From CAZBPZ01 sp964493955 (GTDB lineage: Bacteria > Chloroflexota > Dehalococcoidia > Dehalococcoidales > Fen-1064): a stretch of 20,909 nucleotides of DNA. Made by a program: the position numbers and the translations under genes. The notes beneath the pieces are model-generated. The model was given only the letters and a program-made list of their open reading frames with translations, had not been told where the DNA came from and ran no database searches. Position 1 is the stretch's first letter; each line of letters begins with the position of its first letter. Shown here piece by piece: positions 8,246 to 15,706 of this stretch. The DNA is taken from the NCBI GenBank assembly GCA_964493955.1, contig CAZBPZ010000025.1:1-20909 (forward strand), given 5' to 3'.

Positions 8246-9238
8246 TCAGCTCCGCTTATAGTATATCATGCCGCCCCGCCGGGAGCGGCTGACACGCCCC
8301 TCGGCCCGCAGGGCCTCGAGGTGGGCCAGTGTCTCGGTGAGGGCCATGCGGCGGTCACCCGGCGGGAGCTGGTCCAGGCGGGCACCACCGAGCTCGGGCA
8401 TCCAGGTGACGTGCCCGGCGACCTCGTAGGCCGTCATCTCCCGGTGCCCCAGGCCCTCCAGGATTTCCAGGTTGCGGAGCTCGTGGTGGTGGAGGATTTC
8501 GTCAACCCGCCCTTTCAGGTCAGGGAAGGGCGTCTCGTGGGCGGGCAGGACGAGCTCCACGTCCAGCCCCCGTACCTTCTGGAGGGAGGCCAGGAAGTTG
8601 GCCAGGGGGTTATCGGTGGAGAGGGGCTGCAGGCTGACATTGGGGGTGATGACGGGCAGGATATGGTCGCCGGCAAAGAGCAGGCGGCGCCGCGGCTCGT
8701 AGAGGCAAATGTGGCCGGGAGAGTGGCCGGGGGTCCAGATGACGCGGAGGTTGAAATTACCTGAGGTGATGGTATCGCCGTCCTTCAGGATAACGTCCGG
8801 CGCCACTCTTGACCCGGACCGTCGCATGGCGGCGAACATGCGCACTGCGCCAAGCTCCTGTCGTGGCAGGCCATGGCCGAGGAACCACTCTTCAATGCTC
8901 CTGGCGTAGTCGCCAGTGTCGGCGGATGGGGGCTGCAGGAAGTCACGGTCACGCTCGTGCAGGGCAACACTTGCCCCGGAGAGCTGGCGCAGGCGCCCTG
9001 CCAGCCCGAAGTGGTCGTGGTGGGCGTGGGTAACGATGATGCGGGTAATGTCCTGGAAGTGCAGGCCGATGTTCCCGAGCTGGGTGGCCAGGGCATTGAG
9101 GGCGATGTCGCCGTTCCAGCCGGCATCAATCAGTATGCTGCCGTCGTCGGAGCGGAGGAGGAAGACGTTGGTGTTTTCCAGCGGGTTGTTGGGGATGGGG
9201 ACTTTGAGGTGGTGGATGCCGGGCCTGATTTCGGTCAT
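8246..9238 (-). CDS. Metallo-beta-lactamase-fold hydrolase with C-terminal winged-helix-like tail
   Basis: The 330-residue protein has the full MBL-fold metal site: HAHHDH (71-76), a third metal His in TPGHSPGH (172), the bridging Asp in GDH (191) and LPAHE (His234). These imply a two-metal hydrolase. The C-terminal part (about 245-330; HHHELRNLEIL, then LAHLEALRAEGRVSRS) resembles the small helical/winged tail of LACTB2-type and related MBL proteins, so an RNA, thioester or other ester substrate are all possible. It starts directly after the eno TAA with a G-rich SD (GGGGGG) inside the eno end, so it is coupled to enolase. The substrate cannot be assigned. Confidence 0.9.
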   Translation of the reverse strand: MTEIRPGIHHLKVPIPNNPLENTNVFLLRSDDGSILIDAGWNGDIALNALATQLGNIGLHFQDITRIIVTHAHHDHFGLAGRLRQLSGASVALHERDRDFLQPPSADTGDYARSIEEWFLGHGLPRQELGAVRMFAAMRRSGSRVAPDVILKDGDTITSGNFNLRVIWTPGHSPGHICLYEPRRRLLFAGDHILPVITPNVSLQPLSTDNPLANFLASLQKVRGLDVELVLPAHETPFPDLKGRVDEILHHHELRNLEILEGLGHREMTAYEVAGHVTWMPELGGARLDQLPPGDRRMALTETLAHLEALRAEGRVSRSRRGGMIYYKRS

Positions 9239-10525
9239 TTATCCCCCCTGGACATGTTGAAAGGCGGTGGTGCCGGGGAAGAGGGCGCGGCCGCCCAGCT
9301 CCTCTTCAATCCTGAGGAGGCGGTTGTACTTGGCGGTGCGCTCGGAGCGACAGGGGGCGCCGGTCTTGATGAGGCCGGTGCCCAGGGCCACGGCCAGGTC
9401 GGCGATGGTGGTGTCCTCGGTCTCGCCGGAGCGATGGCTGATGATGCTCACCCAGCCGGCCTGCCGGGCGGTGCGTACCGCCTCGATTGTCTCGGTGAGG
9501 GTGCCTACCTGGTTGAGCTTGATGAGGATGGCGTTGGAGGCCTTGGTCTCGATGCCGCGGCGCAGGCGGGAGATGCTGGTGACGTAGAGGTCATCACCCA
9601 CCAGGGTGGTGTTGCTGCCGAGCTGGCGGGTGAGCTGCTGCCAGCCTTCCCAGTCATCCTCGGCCATGCCGTCCTCGATGCTGATGATAGGGTAGAGGCG
9701 GCGCCAGCGGGCAAAATAGTCCGCCATCTCTTGGCTGGTGAGGGTGAGGCCCTCGCGCTCCAGGCGATAGCGGCCATCCCGGTAGAGCTCGCTGGCGGCC
9801 GGGTCGAGGGCAATGAAGCAGTCGGCCCCGGGGCGGTAGCCGGCCCGCTCGATGGCGCTCAGCACGGCCTCGATGGCGTCCCTGTTGGAGGGGAGGCCGG
9901 GGGTGAACCCGCCTTCATCACCGACGTTGGTATTGAGGCGGCGGTCCTTGAGCACCTGCCTGAGGGCGTGGTAGACCTCGGTGCCGATGCGCAGGGCCTC
10001 GCGGAAGGTGGTGGTACCGCTGGGAACGACCATGAATTCCTGGAAGTCGGTGGAGTTGGCGGCGTGCTTGCCCCCGTTGAGGATGTTGAGGAGCGGCACG
10101 GGCAGGGTGCGGGCGTCTTCTCCGCCGAGGTAGCGGTAGAGGGGCTGGCCGGCAGAGCGCGCCGCGGCGTGGGCCACCGCCAGCGATACGCCGAGGATGG
10201 CGTTGGCCCCGAGGCGTGACTTGTCCGTGGTGCCGTCGAGTTCAATCAGGCGGCGGTCAACCTTTTCCGGGTCGGCCGGCGTGCCCAGTAACGCCCGGGC
10301 AATCTCACCGTTGACATTGGCCACGGCCCCGAGGACACCCCGGCCGCCGTAGCGGGCCGGGTCGCCATCGCGCAGCTCCAGCGCCTCGTGGCGGCCGGTG
10401 CTGGCGCCGGAGGGTACGGCCGCCCGCCCGAAGGAGCCGTCCGAGAGGGTAACTTCAACCTCCACGGTGGGGTTGCCGCGGGAGTCCAGGACTTCTCGGC
10501 CCCGGATGGTGCTGATATCTGGCAT
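9239..10525 (-). CDS. eno: Enolase (phosphopyruvate hydratase)
   Basis: Enolase interconverts 2-phosphoglycerate and phosphoenolpyruvate. The 428-residue protein carries IRGREVLDSRGNPTVEVEV at the N-terminus and the flexible loop SGASTGRHEALELRDGD (39-55). It also has His154 in NGGKHA, Glu163 in DFQEF and Glu204 in GDEGGFTP. The metal ligands are D241 (ALDPAASE), E284 (SIEDG) and D311 (VGDD), followed by catalytic Lys336 in LIKLNQVGT and SHRSGETED. The start ATG has AGGAGA seven bases upstream, and that SD overlaps the stop codon of the LOG-like gene. Length and motifs agree fully with an active enzyme. Confidence 0.98.
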   Translation of the reverse strand: MPDISTIRGREVLDSRGNPTVEVEVTLSDGSFGRAAVPSGASTGRHEALELRDGDPARYGGRGVLGAVANVNGEIARALLGTPADPEKVDRRLIELDGTTDKSRLGANAILGVSLAVAHAAARSAGQPLYRYLGGEDARTLPVPLLNILNGGKHAANSTDFQEFMVVPSGTTTFREALRIGTEVYHALRQVLKDRRLNTNVGDEGGFTPGLPSNRDAIEAVLSAIERAGYRPGADCFIALDPAASELYRDGRYRLEREGLTLTSQEMADYFARWRRLYPIISIEDGMAEDDWEGWQQLTRQLGSNTTLVGDDLYVTSISRLRRGIETKASNAILIKLNQVGTLTETIEAVRTARQAGWVSIISHRSGETEDTTIADLAVALGTGLIKTGAPCRSERTAKYNRLLRIEEELGGRALFPGTTAFQHVQGG

Positions 10526-10535
10526 GGTCTTTCTC

Positions 10536-11018
10536 CTAGGGGCCGGCCAGTTCCAGGGCTCGGCCGACGGCTTCGGCGGCGGTGGTGGCGGGGATGATGG
10601 GCGGGTCCGGCCGCCCGCGGTGCGATACCTGCCAGGTACCCAGTCCCACCACGGGAATACCGGCGTCAAGGGCGTAGCCTATCTCGGTGAGGGTGCCGTA
10701 GCCGCCGCCGACGGCAATAACGGCACAGGCGGAGCGGACCACCGCCTGGTTGCGGGCGTAGCCGACCCCGCTGGCAATGGCGATGGTGACGTGGGGATTG
10801 GCGTCATCGGGTGAGGTGCCGGGCAGTATGCCGATGGTCAGGCCGCCAGCGGAGCGGGCGCCGCGGCAGGCGGCTTCCATGACACCCCCCAGGCCGCCGC
10901 AGACGAGGACAACCCGGTGCGCTGCCAGCTCCCGCCCGACCTCCTCGGCCAGGCGGGCCTCTTCGCCCGTCGCTTCCTTGCTGCCGATGACGGCTACTAC
11001 CCGGGGCCTTTTCTGCAT
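10536..11018 (-). CDS. LOG/TIGR00725-like Rossmann nucleotide-binding protein
   Basis: The 160-residue protein has VAVIGS near the N-terminus (8-13), GGLGGVMEAACRGA (41-54), and GGGYGTLTEIGYAL (104-117). This pattern is shared by the TIGR00725 family and the Lonely-Guy/lysine-decarboxylase-like group; the second motif corresponds to PGGxGTxxE. Some LOG proteins hydrolyse nucleoside monophosphates to free bases, but the shorter TIGR00725 proteins are not well characterised, so I do not assign a reaction. It is the first gene of the eno-MBL-gap direction. No clear SD precedes the ATG, but an extended -10 promoter lies about 45 bases upstream. Confidence 0.85.
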   Translation of the reverse strand: MQKRPRVVAVIGSKEATGEEARLAEEVGRELAAHRVVLVCGGLGGVMEAACRGARSAGGLTIGILPGTSPDDANPHVTIAIASGVGYARNQAVVRSACAVIAVGGGYGTLTEIGYALDAGIPVVGLGTWQVSHRGRPDPPIIPATTAAEAVGRALELAGP

Positions 11019-11062
11019 TTCAGTGGTAACGGGGCTGGTGGCCTTGCTTTGCCCGTGCCGTA

Positions 11063-11071
11063 ATTATAGCA
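11063..11071 (-). promoter_or_regulatory. Extended -10 promoter for the LOG-like/eno cluster
   Basis: On the minus strand the sequence TGCTATAAT is an extended -10 element (TGn plus a perfect TATAAT at 11068-11063). No good -35 is seen 16-18 bases upstream, as is common for extended -10 promoters. Confidence 0.6.
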
Positions 11072-11112
11072 CCGGGCCGCCCGCCACGGAAGGGAAGGGC
11101 GACACCGCCCGG

Positions 11113-11142
11113 TTGACTGAACTAGAACAAGTGTACTATTAT
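11113..11142 (+). promoter_or_regulatory. Promoter of the virion-like gene block
   Basis: TTGACT (11113-11118) is followed after 18 bases by TATTAT (11137-11142). The start would be near 11149, about 28 bases before the ATG of the helix-turn-helix gene. It is divergent to the LOG-like promoter; the two sit within 158 bases. It is the only good promoter seen for the whole plus-strand block. Confidence 0.65.
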
Positions 11143-11176
11143 TCCCTCACGCTCAGTTGATAGGTTGAGGTACGCC

Positions 11177-11488
11177 ATGGAATTGCGGTCGTTTGATACT
11201 GAGCTGGACCTCCCGCCGGAGTTCTGCCGCTACCGGGACGAAGGCTGCGAGTTTTCGGAGTCCTGCCTGAACTGCCCCCTGCCACTCTGTGTGTACGACG
11301 AACCGGGCGGCAGGCAGCGGGTGCGGCTGCGGCAGCGGGCGCGGGAGATGGCCCGCATCGCCCGGACCGACGGGGTGGGTACGAAGGAGCTGGCGAAGAT
11401 GTTCGGGGTAAGCCAGCGGACGGTGCAGCGGGCCCTGAAGCTGGCACTGAGCGAGTCTCTGGAGGGGGAACGGTATGGCCACCAGTGA
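11177..11488 (+). CDS. Cys-rich helix-turn-helix protein, first gene of the virion-like block
   Basis: The 103-residue protein has an N-terminal Cys cluster (C17, C24, C30, C33, C38) that could hold zinc or an iron-sulfur cluster. A basic linker (RQRVRLRQRAREMARIAR, about 46-63) leads to a clear helix-turn-helix (TKELAKMFGVSQRTVQRALKLA, 69-90). It may be a regulator of the block, possibly metal- or redox-sensing, or it may occupy the place of a small terminase subunit, which also often has an HTH and sits before large terminase and portal. No large terminase follows. The ATG (11177) has GAGGT six bases upstream; the TTG at 11165 is less likely. Its end overlaps the portal start by 14 bases. 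Confidence 0.8.
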   Translation: MELRSFDTELDLPPEFCRYRDEGCEFSESCLNCPLPLCVYDEPGGRQRVRLRQRAREMARIARTDGVGTKELAKMFGVSQRTVQRALKLALSESLEGERYGHQ

Positions 11489-12866
11489 TTTCAGCCCGGC
11501 GGTTTTGAGGCAGCTGGACGTGGAGCGGCTGCGGGGCTACCGCGAGCTGCTGGAGTTCTACCGCGGCTCGCAGTGGCCGGGCCGGCCGAAGGCGGGCGAG
11601 CGGCGGCTCACCTTCAACTATGCCCGGGTGGTGGTGGACAAGGTTACCTCGTACCTGATGGCGGGGCGCAGCTTCATGGTGGAGCCTGGCGGGGATGGCC
11701 CGGGGGCGCTGGAGCAGGCACGCCGGGCCGAGGAGGCCCTCTACCGGGTGCACCGGGAGAACCAGATTGAGCAGCTTGACTTCGAGACAGAGGTGGACTG
11801 CGCCGTGCTGGGTGACGCCTGCTACAAGGTGACGTGGGACCCGGCGGCGCAGTCGGTGCGCATTACCTCGCCGGACGTGCAGGGGATATTTGCCTGGCGC
11901 GTCGGTGATGACCCGGCGCGGCTGTGGCGGCTGGCCTCGCGCTACACCCTGGATGCCGCCGAGGCGGAGAGGCTGTACGGTATCCGCCCGCCCGGCCGGC
12001 AGGTGGTGGCCACCGAGGTGTGGACCGGGGAGCGGTTTCAGCTCTGGCTGGATAACGGGCTCCAGGAAGACAGGCCCAATCCCTACGGCTTCATCCCGTT
12101 TGTGCTGGTGCCCAATCTGCGCGAGCCGAAACGGTTCTGGGGGGTATCTGACCTGGAGGCCATCATGGAGGCGCAGCGCGAGTTCAACCGGGCGATGTCG
12201 CAGCTTTCCGCCATACTGGAGCTTTCCGGTAACCCCATTGCCGTGCTGGAGAACGTGGAGGAGTCCGAGGACATTGCCGTGCGGCCGGGGGCCGTCTGGA
12301 ACATCCCGGAGGATGCCCGGGCCTACCTGCTGGACCTGTTGCAGGGCGGGGGGCTGCGCCTGCACATTGACTATATCAACCAGCTTTACCGCACCCTGCA
12401 CGATGTCTCGGAGGCGCCGCGGGCGGCCTTCGGCGGCACCGAGCGTGACCTTTCCGGGGTGGCGCTCGAGATGGAGATGCAGCCGCTGATGCAGAAGGTG
12501 ATGCGCAAGCGCCTTATCCGCACGGCGGCCTACAACCGGCGCTGCCGCATGGTGCTGGACCTGCTGGCGAGGTTCCGCGGCGAGGACTTCGGCCAGAGCC
12601 GGGTCAGTGTCAGCTGGGGGCCGCTGCTGCCGCGCGATGCCGCCCGGCTGGTGTCCAGCGAGCAGGTGCTGGTGCAGGGTGGCATTCACTCGCGCCGCCG
12701 GGCCATGGCCGAGCTGGGGGTGAGGGACCCGGAGGCCGAGTTCAGGCGCTGGCTGGAGGAGCGGCGCGCCATCCTGGAAATGAACCGTGAGCTTGCCACC
12801 CGGCCCGCCCGGTCCGGCGCGAGGGAGAGGGTAGCCGAAGCCGGGGCAGGGGTCGGTGACGAATAG
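11475..12866 (+). CDS. Phage portal protein, SPP1 gp6-like
   Basis: Portal proteins form the 12-subunit ring at one capsid vertex through which DNA passes and where the capsid nucleates. The 463-residue sequence follows the SPP1 gp6-like pattern. It has LTFNYARVVVDKVTSYLMAG near the N-terminus (about 44-63), DCAVLGDACYKV, PNPYGFIPFVLVPN, and a helical region with DLEAIMEAQREFNRAMSQLSAI. Then comes the GTERDLSGVALEMEMQPL stretch typical of the stem/crown, with a basic tail. The length is normal (about 450-500). The start has GGAGGG eight bases upstream. It overlaps the HTH gene. No large terminase precedes it, which is unusual. Confidence 0.87.
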   Translation: MATSDFSPAVLRQLDVERLRGYRELLEFYRGSQWPGRPKAGERRLTFNYARVVVDKVTSYLMAGRSFMVEPGGDGPGALEQARRAEEALYRVHRENQIEQLDFETEVDCAVLGDACYKVTWDPAAQSVRITSPDVQGIFAWRVGDDPARLWRLASRYTLDAAEAERLYGIRPPGRQVVATEVWTGERFQLWLDNGLQEDRPNPYGFIPFVLVPNLREPKRFWGVSDLEAIMEAQREFNRAMSQLSAILELSGNPIAVLENVEESEDIAVRPGAVWNIPEDARAYLLDLLQGGGLRLHIDYINQLYRTLHDVSEAPRAAFGGTERDLSGVALEMEMQPLMQKVMRKRLIRTAAYNRRCRMVLDLLARFRGEDFGQSRVSVSWGPLLPRDAARLVSSEQVLVQGGIHSRRRAMAELGVRDPEAEFRRWLEERRAILEMNRELATRPARSGARERVAEAGAGVGDE

Positions 12867-12882
12867 TCTGTAAGGAGGGCGA

Positions 12883-13329
12883 ATGATGACTGAAGATGCG
12901 GTGCCGGCGGAGGTAGCGCCGGCTGCCGGCGAAGAGGCCCCCCCGCCTGAGGAGGCCTCTCCCGGGCCGGAAGCGGCCCTGGCCGAGAAAGAAGCGGAGA
13001 TAGCCGCCCTGCGAGAGGCCCTGGCGGCGGCCGAGGCAAAGCTGGCGGAGCGGGAGCGCTCTCTGGCAGAGGCGGTGGCCAGCTACCGTGACCTGGCGGT
13101 ACGTGGCCAGCCGGAGGTGGTGGTCGAGATGGTGAAGGGTGATAGCATCGCCGCTATTGACGCGTCGCTGGAAAGCGCCCGGGCGCTGGTGGGCCGGGTA
13201 CGGCGCGAGGTGGAGGCCGAGCTGGTCCGGGGACGGGTGCCGGCCGGGTCACCGGAGAGGCGTGCCCCGGACCTGTCCGGGCTGACGCCGCGGGAGAAAA
13301 TCAGGTACGCGATTGGAGGTAAAAGGTAA
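12883..13329 (+). CDS. Scaffold-like coiled-coil protein
   Basis: The 148-residue protein has an acidic Ala/Pro/Glu-rich N-terminus (1-35) and a strong heptad-like coiled coil (EAALAEKEAEIAALREAL onward, about 38-75). A central hydrophobic/charged part follows, then a C-terminal segment with basic residues (LTPREKIRYAIGGKR). Acidic, helical and with a basic tail, placed between portal and capsid genes, it fits a capsid assembly scaffold. Family assignment is by position and composition only. AGGAGG (12873-12878) is four bases from the ATG at 12883 and seven from the ATG at 12886; either may start. Its TAA overlaps the capsid ATG (TAATG). Confidence 0.7.
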   Translation: MMTEDAVPAEVAPAAGEEAPPPEEASPGPEAALAEKEAEIAALREALAAAEAKLAERERSLAEAVASYRDLAVRGQPEVVVEMVKGDSIAAIDASLESARALVGRVRREVEAELVRGRVPAGSPERRAPDLSGLTPREKIRYAIGGKR

Positions 13330-14249
13330 TGGCACTGACACTGGCAGAGGCAAGCAAGCTGTCAAACGACATGCTCCTGCAGGGCGTGGTCGAGACTATC
13401 GTCAAAGACTCGCCCATCATCCAGCGGTTGCCCTTCATTGAAATCGTGGGCAACGGGCTGACCTACAACCAGGAGAAGACGCTCCCCAGCATTGATTTCT
13501 ACGACGTGGGAGACACCTGGTCTGAATCAACGCCGACGTTCGAGCAGAAGACGGCCCAGCTCAAGATTATGGGTGGCGACGCCGACGTGGATAACTTCCT
13601 CAAGGCCACCCGCTCCAACCTGCAGGACCTTGAGGCGGCCGTGGTCGAGCTCAAGGCCAAGGCGCTCAAGGACAAGTTCGAGGAGACCTTCATCTACGGT
13701 GACTCCAGCAGCAACGCCAAGCAGTTCGACGGTATCCGCAAGCTGATTGATACCACTACCGCCGGTGACCAGGTAATAGCGGCCGGGGCCACCGGGGCCA
13801 CGCTGACGCTGGCCATGCTGGACGAGCTCATCGATGCCGTCAAGGGCGGCAAGCCGGACATGCTGCTGATGAGCCGGCGCTCCCGCCGCAAGATAAATGC
13901 CCTGGTGAGGGCCTCCGGCGGGCTGATGGACACCGACCGCGACCAGTGGGGCAACTTCGTGCAGCTCTGGGACTCGGTTCCCATTGGCGTGAGCGACTGG
14001 ATACTGGACACCCACACCGTCAGCGGCGGGGTTGAGACCGGTACCACCGGCGGCGACTGCTCCACCATCTACGCCCTCCAGTTCGGCGAGGGCGGCCTCT
14101 GCGGGCTGACATCCCCCGGCTTCATCACGGTGGAGCCGGTTGGCTCGCTGGAGAGCAAGGATGCCACGCGTAACCGCATCAAGTGGTACGTCTCGCTGGC
14201 ACTGTTCAGCTCGGTGAAGGCGGCGGCCCTCATCGGCGTGCAGGACTAG
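13329..14249 (+). CDS. Major capsid protein, HK97-like fold
   Basis: The 306-residue protein begins with an amphipathic segment (ALTLAEASKLSNDMLLQGVVETIV) and continues PIIQRLPFIEIVGNGLTYNQEK, typical of capsid proteins of the HK97-like fold. An E-loop-like region, a spine-helix candidate (NLQDLEAAVVELKAKALKDKFEETFIYGD, about 98-126) and the late DMLLMSRRSRRKINALVR helix/turn follow. No separate protease or long N-terminal delta domain is present; the neighbouring scaffold gene can serve that role. The start is coupled to the scaffold stop (TAATG), with GGAGGT upstream. Encapsulins share this fold, but the portal and scaffold next door favour a virion or GTA-type shell. Confidence 0.83.
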   Translation: MALTLAEASKLSNDMLLQGVVETIVKDSPIIQRLPFIEIVGNGLTYNQEKTLPSIDFYDVGDTWSESTPTFEQKTAQLKIMGGDADVDNFLKATRSNLQDLEAAVVELKAKALKDKFEETFIYGDSSSNAKQFDGIRKLIDTTTAGDQVIAAGATGATLTLAMLDELIDAVKGGKPDMLLMSRRSRRKINALVRASGGLMDTDRDQWGNFVQLWDSVPIGVSDWILDTHTVSGGVETGTTGGDCSTIYALQFGEGGLCGLTSPGFITVEPVGSLESKDATRNRIKWYVSLALFSSVKAAALIGVQD

Positions 14250-14301
14250 CCGGGGGTGGCCCCGGGTAATGTTGCGGGGAGGGGGTAGTACCCCCTCCCC
14301 G
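14250..14301 (+). promoter_or_regulatory. Two consecutive hairpins after the capsid gene
   Basis: The first hairpin pairs CCGGGG (14250-14255) with CCCCGG (14260-14265) around GTGG. The second pairs 14275-14285 with 14291-14301, eleven perfect G/C-rich pairs around TAGTA. Neither is followed by a T tract, so they are more likely an RNA stability or processing element, or a partial attenuator protecting the capsid message, than a full terminator. Together they fill most of the 72-base gap before the next gene. Confidence 0.6.
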
Positions 14302-14321
14302 GGAAGCGAGGGAGTAGAAAG

Positions 14322-14786
14322 ATGACAACGGCAGTTGTGGACCACGTTGAGTATCCCTTCGGGCGGGGTGCCCTCACGGCCGACGGTATCCAGTGGACGG
14401 CCGAGCAGGACACCGGCGACGCCGGCACGGACGTAGAGGTGGCCAGTGCCGTTATCCAGCCGCCGGCCCTGGGCAGGGTGCTGGAGCTGGAGTTCGGGCT
14501 GACGGCTGCCTTCCGGGCGGTGTCATCGGCCACGGCCGACATCACCTACAAGTGGCAGGCCCGCAACAAGGGCGGCACCTGGGTTGACCTTCACAGCGCC
14601 GTCACCAAGGCGGACATCGGCACGAGCTACGTGGAGGAAACACGCAGCGGCCTCTTTGCCACCCAGGCAAACCTGGACAGCCTGCCGCTGGAGGTGCGGC
14701 TCGTCATCCAGTGCAACGAGGCCAACGAGGGCCGGGCCAGGGTGAAAAATTCGAGCTACGTGCGCGTCAAGTACGCCGCGTCCTGA
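14322..14786 (+). CDS. Small beta-rich virion-block protein (possible decoration/stabilisation protein)
   Basis: I do not recognise a named family for this 154-residue protein. It is rich in short beta-prone stretches with alternating hydrophobic residues (LGRVLELEFGLTAAFRAV, ADITYKWQARNKGGTW, LPLEVRLVIQCNE, SYVRVKYAAS), lacks a signal peptide and has one Cys. Position directly after the capsid gene is typical for a capsid cement/decoration protein or a receptor-type beta-sandwich protein. GGGAG lies about seven bases before the ATG. The next gene starts within ten bases of its stop. Confidence 0.7.
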   Translation: MTTAVVDHVEYPFGRGALTADGIQWTAEQDTGDAGTDVEVASAVIQPPALGRVLELEFGLTAAFRAVSSATADITYKWQARNKGGTWVDLHSAVTKADIGTSYVEETRSGLFATQANLDSLPLEVRLVIQCNEANEGRARVKNSSYVRVKYAAS

Positions 14787-14795
14787 GGTGTGGCA

Positions 14796-15494
14796 GTGGT
14801 GACGACAATCTCCGCCAGGCACGGACTGTTTACCCCGCCGGGTCCGGCCGGCACGCTCTTTCTGCCCGGCCTGCCCGGCCTGCCCGGCGGTGGCCCCACC
14901 GTGCGTGACCGGGGCCCGCTGGGGTGCACCGGGACAATCACGGGGGCGCGGTGGGTCTGCCTGCCGGGCGGCCTCCGGTGCCTTGACTTTGACGGCAGCG
15001 ATGACTACGTGAACTTTGCCGGGGTGCTGCCCACGGCCGGCATCACCGGCAACCAGCTCGGCGTGCACCTCTGGGTCAGGCCCGCCGGTACCATAACGTC
15101 GGAGCGGACATTTATTGAAGCCCGTGACAAGTTTGTCCTGCGTGGCCTGGCCACCAATAAGCTCAACTGCCGCCTCTATCTTGATGGAAGCTGGACGGGC
15201 CAGATAGAGCTGGCAGACAACAGCCTGGCGTCCGGTGCCTGGAACGCCGTGGGGCTGAGCTACGACGGGGCGGTAGTCTGCCTCTACCTCAACGGGCAGC
15301 CGGAAACGCCATCAAACTCGTCCCAGTCGGGCAGCTTCAACGGGGCGGCCAGCCTCTTCCGGCTCGGGGTGGATGTCAACGTCAACTACGATTTCGCCGG
15401 GCAGATGGCACTGGTGCGTGTCTACGGCCGGGCGCTCTCGGCCCTTGAGTTCCGCCACCTCTATGACAGTGAGAAAGGCTTCTTCCGGGGGTGA
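14796..15494 (+). CDS. LamG/concanavalin-like domain protein with a short collagen-like segment
   Basis: After a short N-terminus the protein has a Gly/Pro-rich stretch resembling a collagen-type linker (PPGPAGTLFLPGLPGLPGG). Next is a laminin-G/concanavalin-type jelly roll: LDFDGSDDYVNFAG is the standard opening of such domains, later WNAVGLSYDGAVVCLYLNGQ and FAGQMALVRVYGRALSALEFRHLYD, the standard closing. These domains bind carbohydrate or surface ligands and are common on virion surfaces and tail fibres. I chose the GTG at 14796 because GAGG (14785-14788) is seven bases away; GTG at 14790 and 14799 are alternatives. It ends in TGATGA, next to the following small gene. Confidence 0.8.
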   Translation: MVTTISARHGLFTPPGPAGTLFLPGLPGLPGGGPTVRDRGPLGCTGTITGARWVCLPGGLRCLDFDGSDDYVNFAGVLPTAGITGNQLGVHLWVRPAGTITSERTFIEARDKFVLRGLATNKLNCRLYLDGSWTGQIELADNSLASGAWNAVGLSYDGAVVCLYLNGQPETPSNSSQSGSFNGAASLFRLGVDVNVNYDFAGQMALVRVYGRALSALEFRHLYDSEKGFFRG

Positions 15495-15499
15495 TGAGC

Positions 15500-15706
15500 A
15501 TGAAGTACCGGGTCAGGGTTGACCTGAGTTTTGACAGCGAGGCTGACGCCCGCACACTGCTGGGCCAGGTCCGCGCCCTGGCGGCCAAGGCGGTGCCGCC
15601 GGTGCCCGGCGGCCCGAACGTGGAGGTCTCTTACTGGGAGCTGGAGCTCTGCCGCCACGACGAGGGCCTGCCCTGCCGGCGCCTGGAACGAGGTGAAGTG
15701 AGATGA
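15500..15706 (+). CDS. Small virion-block protein of unknown function
   Basis: I do not recognise this protein of about 68 residues. It opens with a beta-strand-like pattern (KYRVRVDLSFDSEADARTLLGQVRAL), then a Pro/Gly-rich turn and a Trp/Glu segment (VEVSYWELELCRHDEGLPC). The ATG at 15500 is eight bases after GGGGG; an ATG at 15494 overlaps the LamG stop. Its TGA overlaps the next gene's ATG (ATGA), indicating coupling. The tight packing supports that it is real. Confidence 0.6.
   Translation: MKYRVRVDLSFDSEADARTLLGQVRALAAKAVPPVPGGPNVEVSYWELELCRHDEGLPCRRLERGEVR

Noticed and set aside
8873..10219. Plus-strand ORF of 448 codons opposite the MBL hydrolase and enolase
   Set aside because: Enolase and MBL catalytic motifs are on the minus strand; the plus frame is Gly/Val/Ala/Glu-rich shadow sequence.
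11019..11176. Attachment site or tRNA fragment at the left border of the virion-like block
   Set aside because: No tRNA-like fold, integrase gene or matching repeat elsewhere in the window was seen; the right border is outside the window, so an att pair cannot be judged.
11139..12689. Long minus-strand ORF of 516 codons opposite the portal gene
   Set aside because: It is a shadow in GC-rich DNA: the plus strand has portal protein motifs, good ribosome sites and overlaps, while the minus frame shows low-complexity His/Pro/Arg/Gln composition.
13329..14249. Encapsulin rather than a phage capsid protein
   Set aside because: Encapsulins share the HK97 fold, but the adjacent portal, scaffold-like, adaptor-like and hub-like genes are not part of encapsulin operons, and no cargo enzyme is present.
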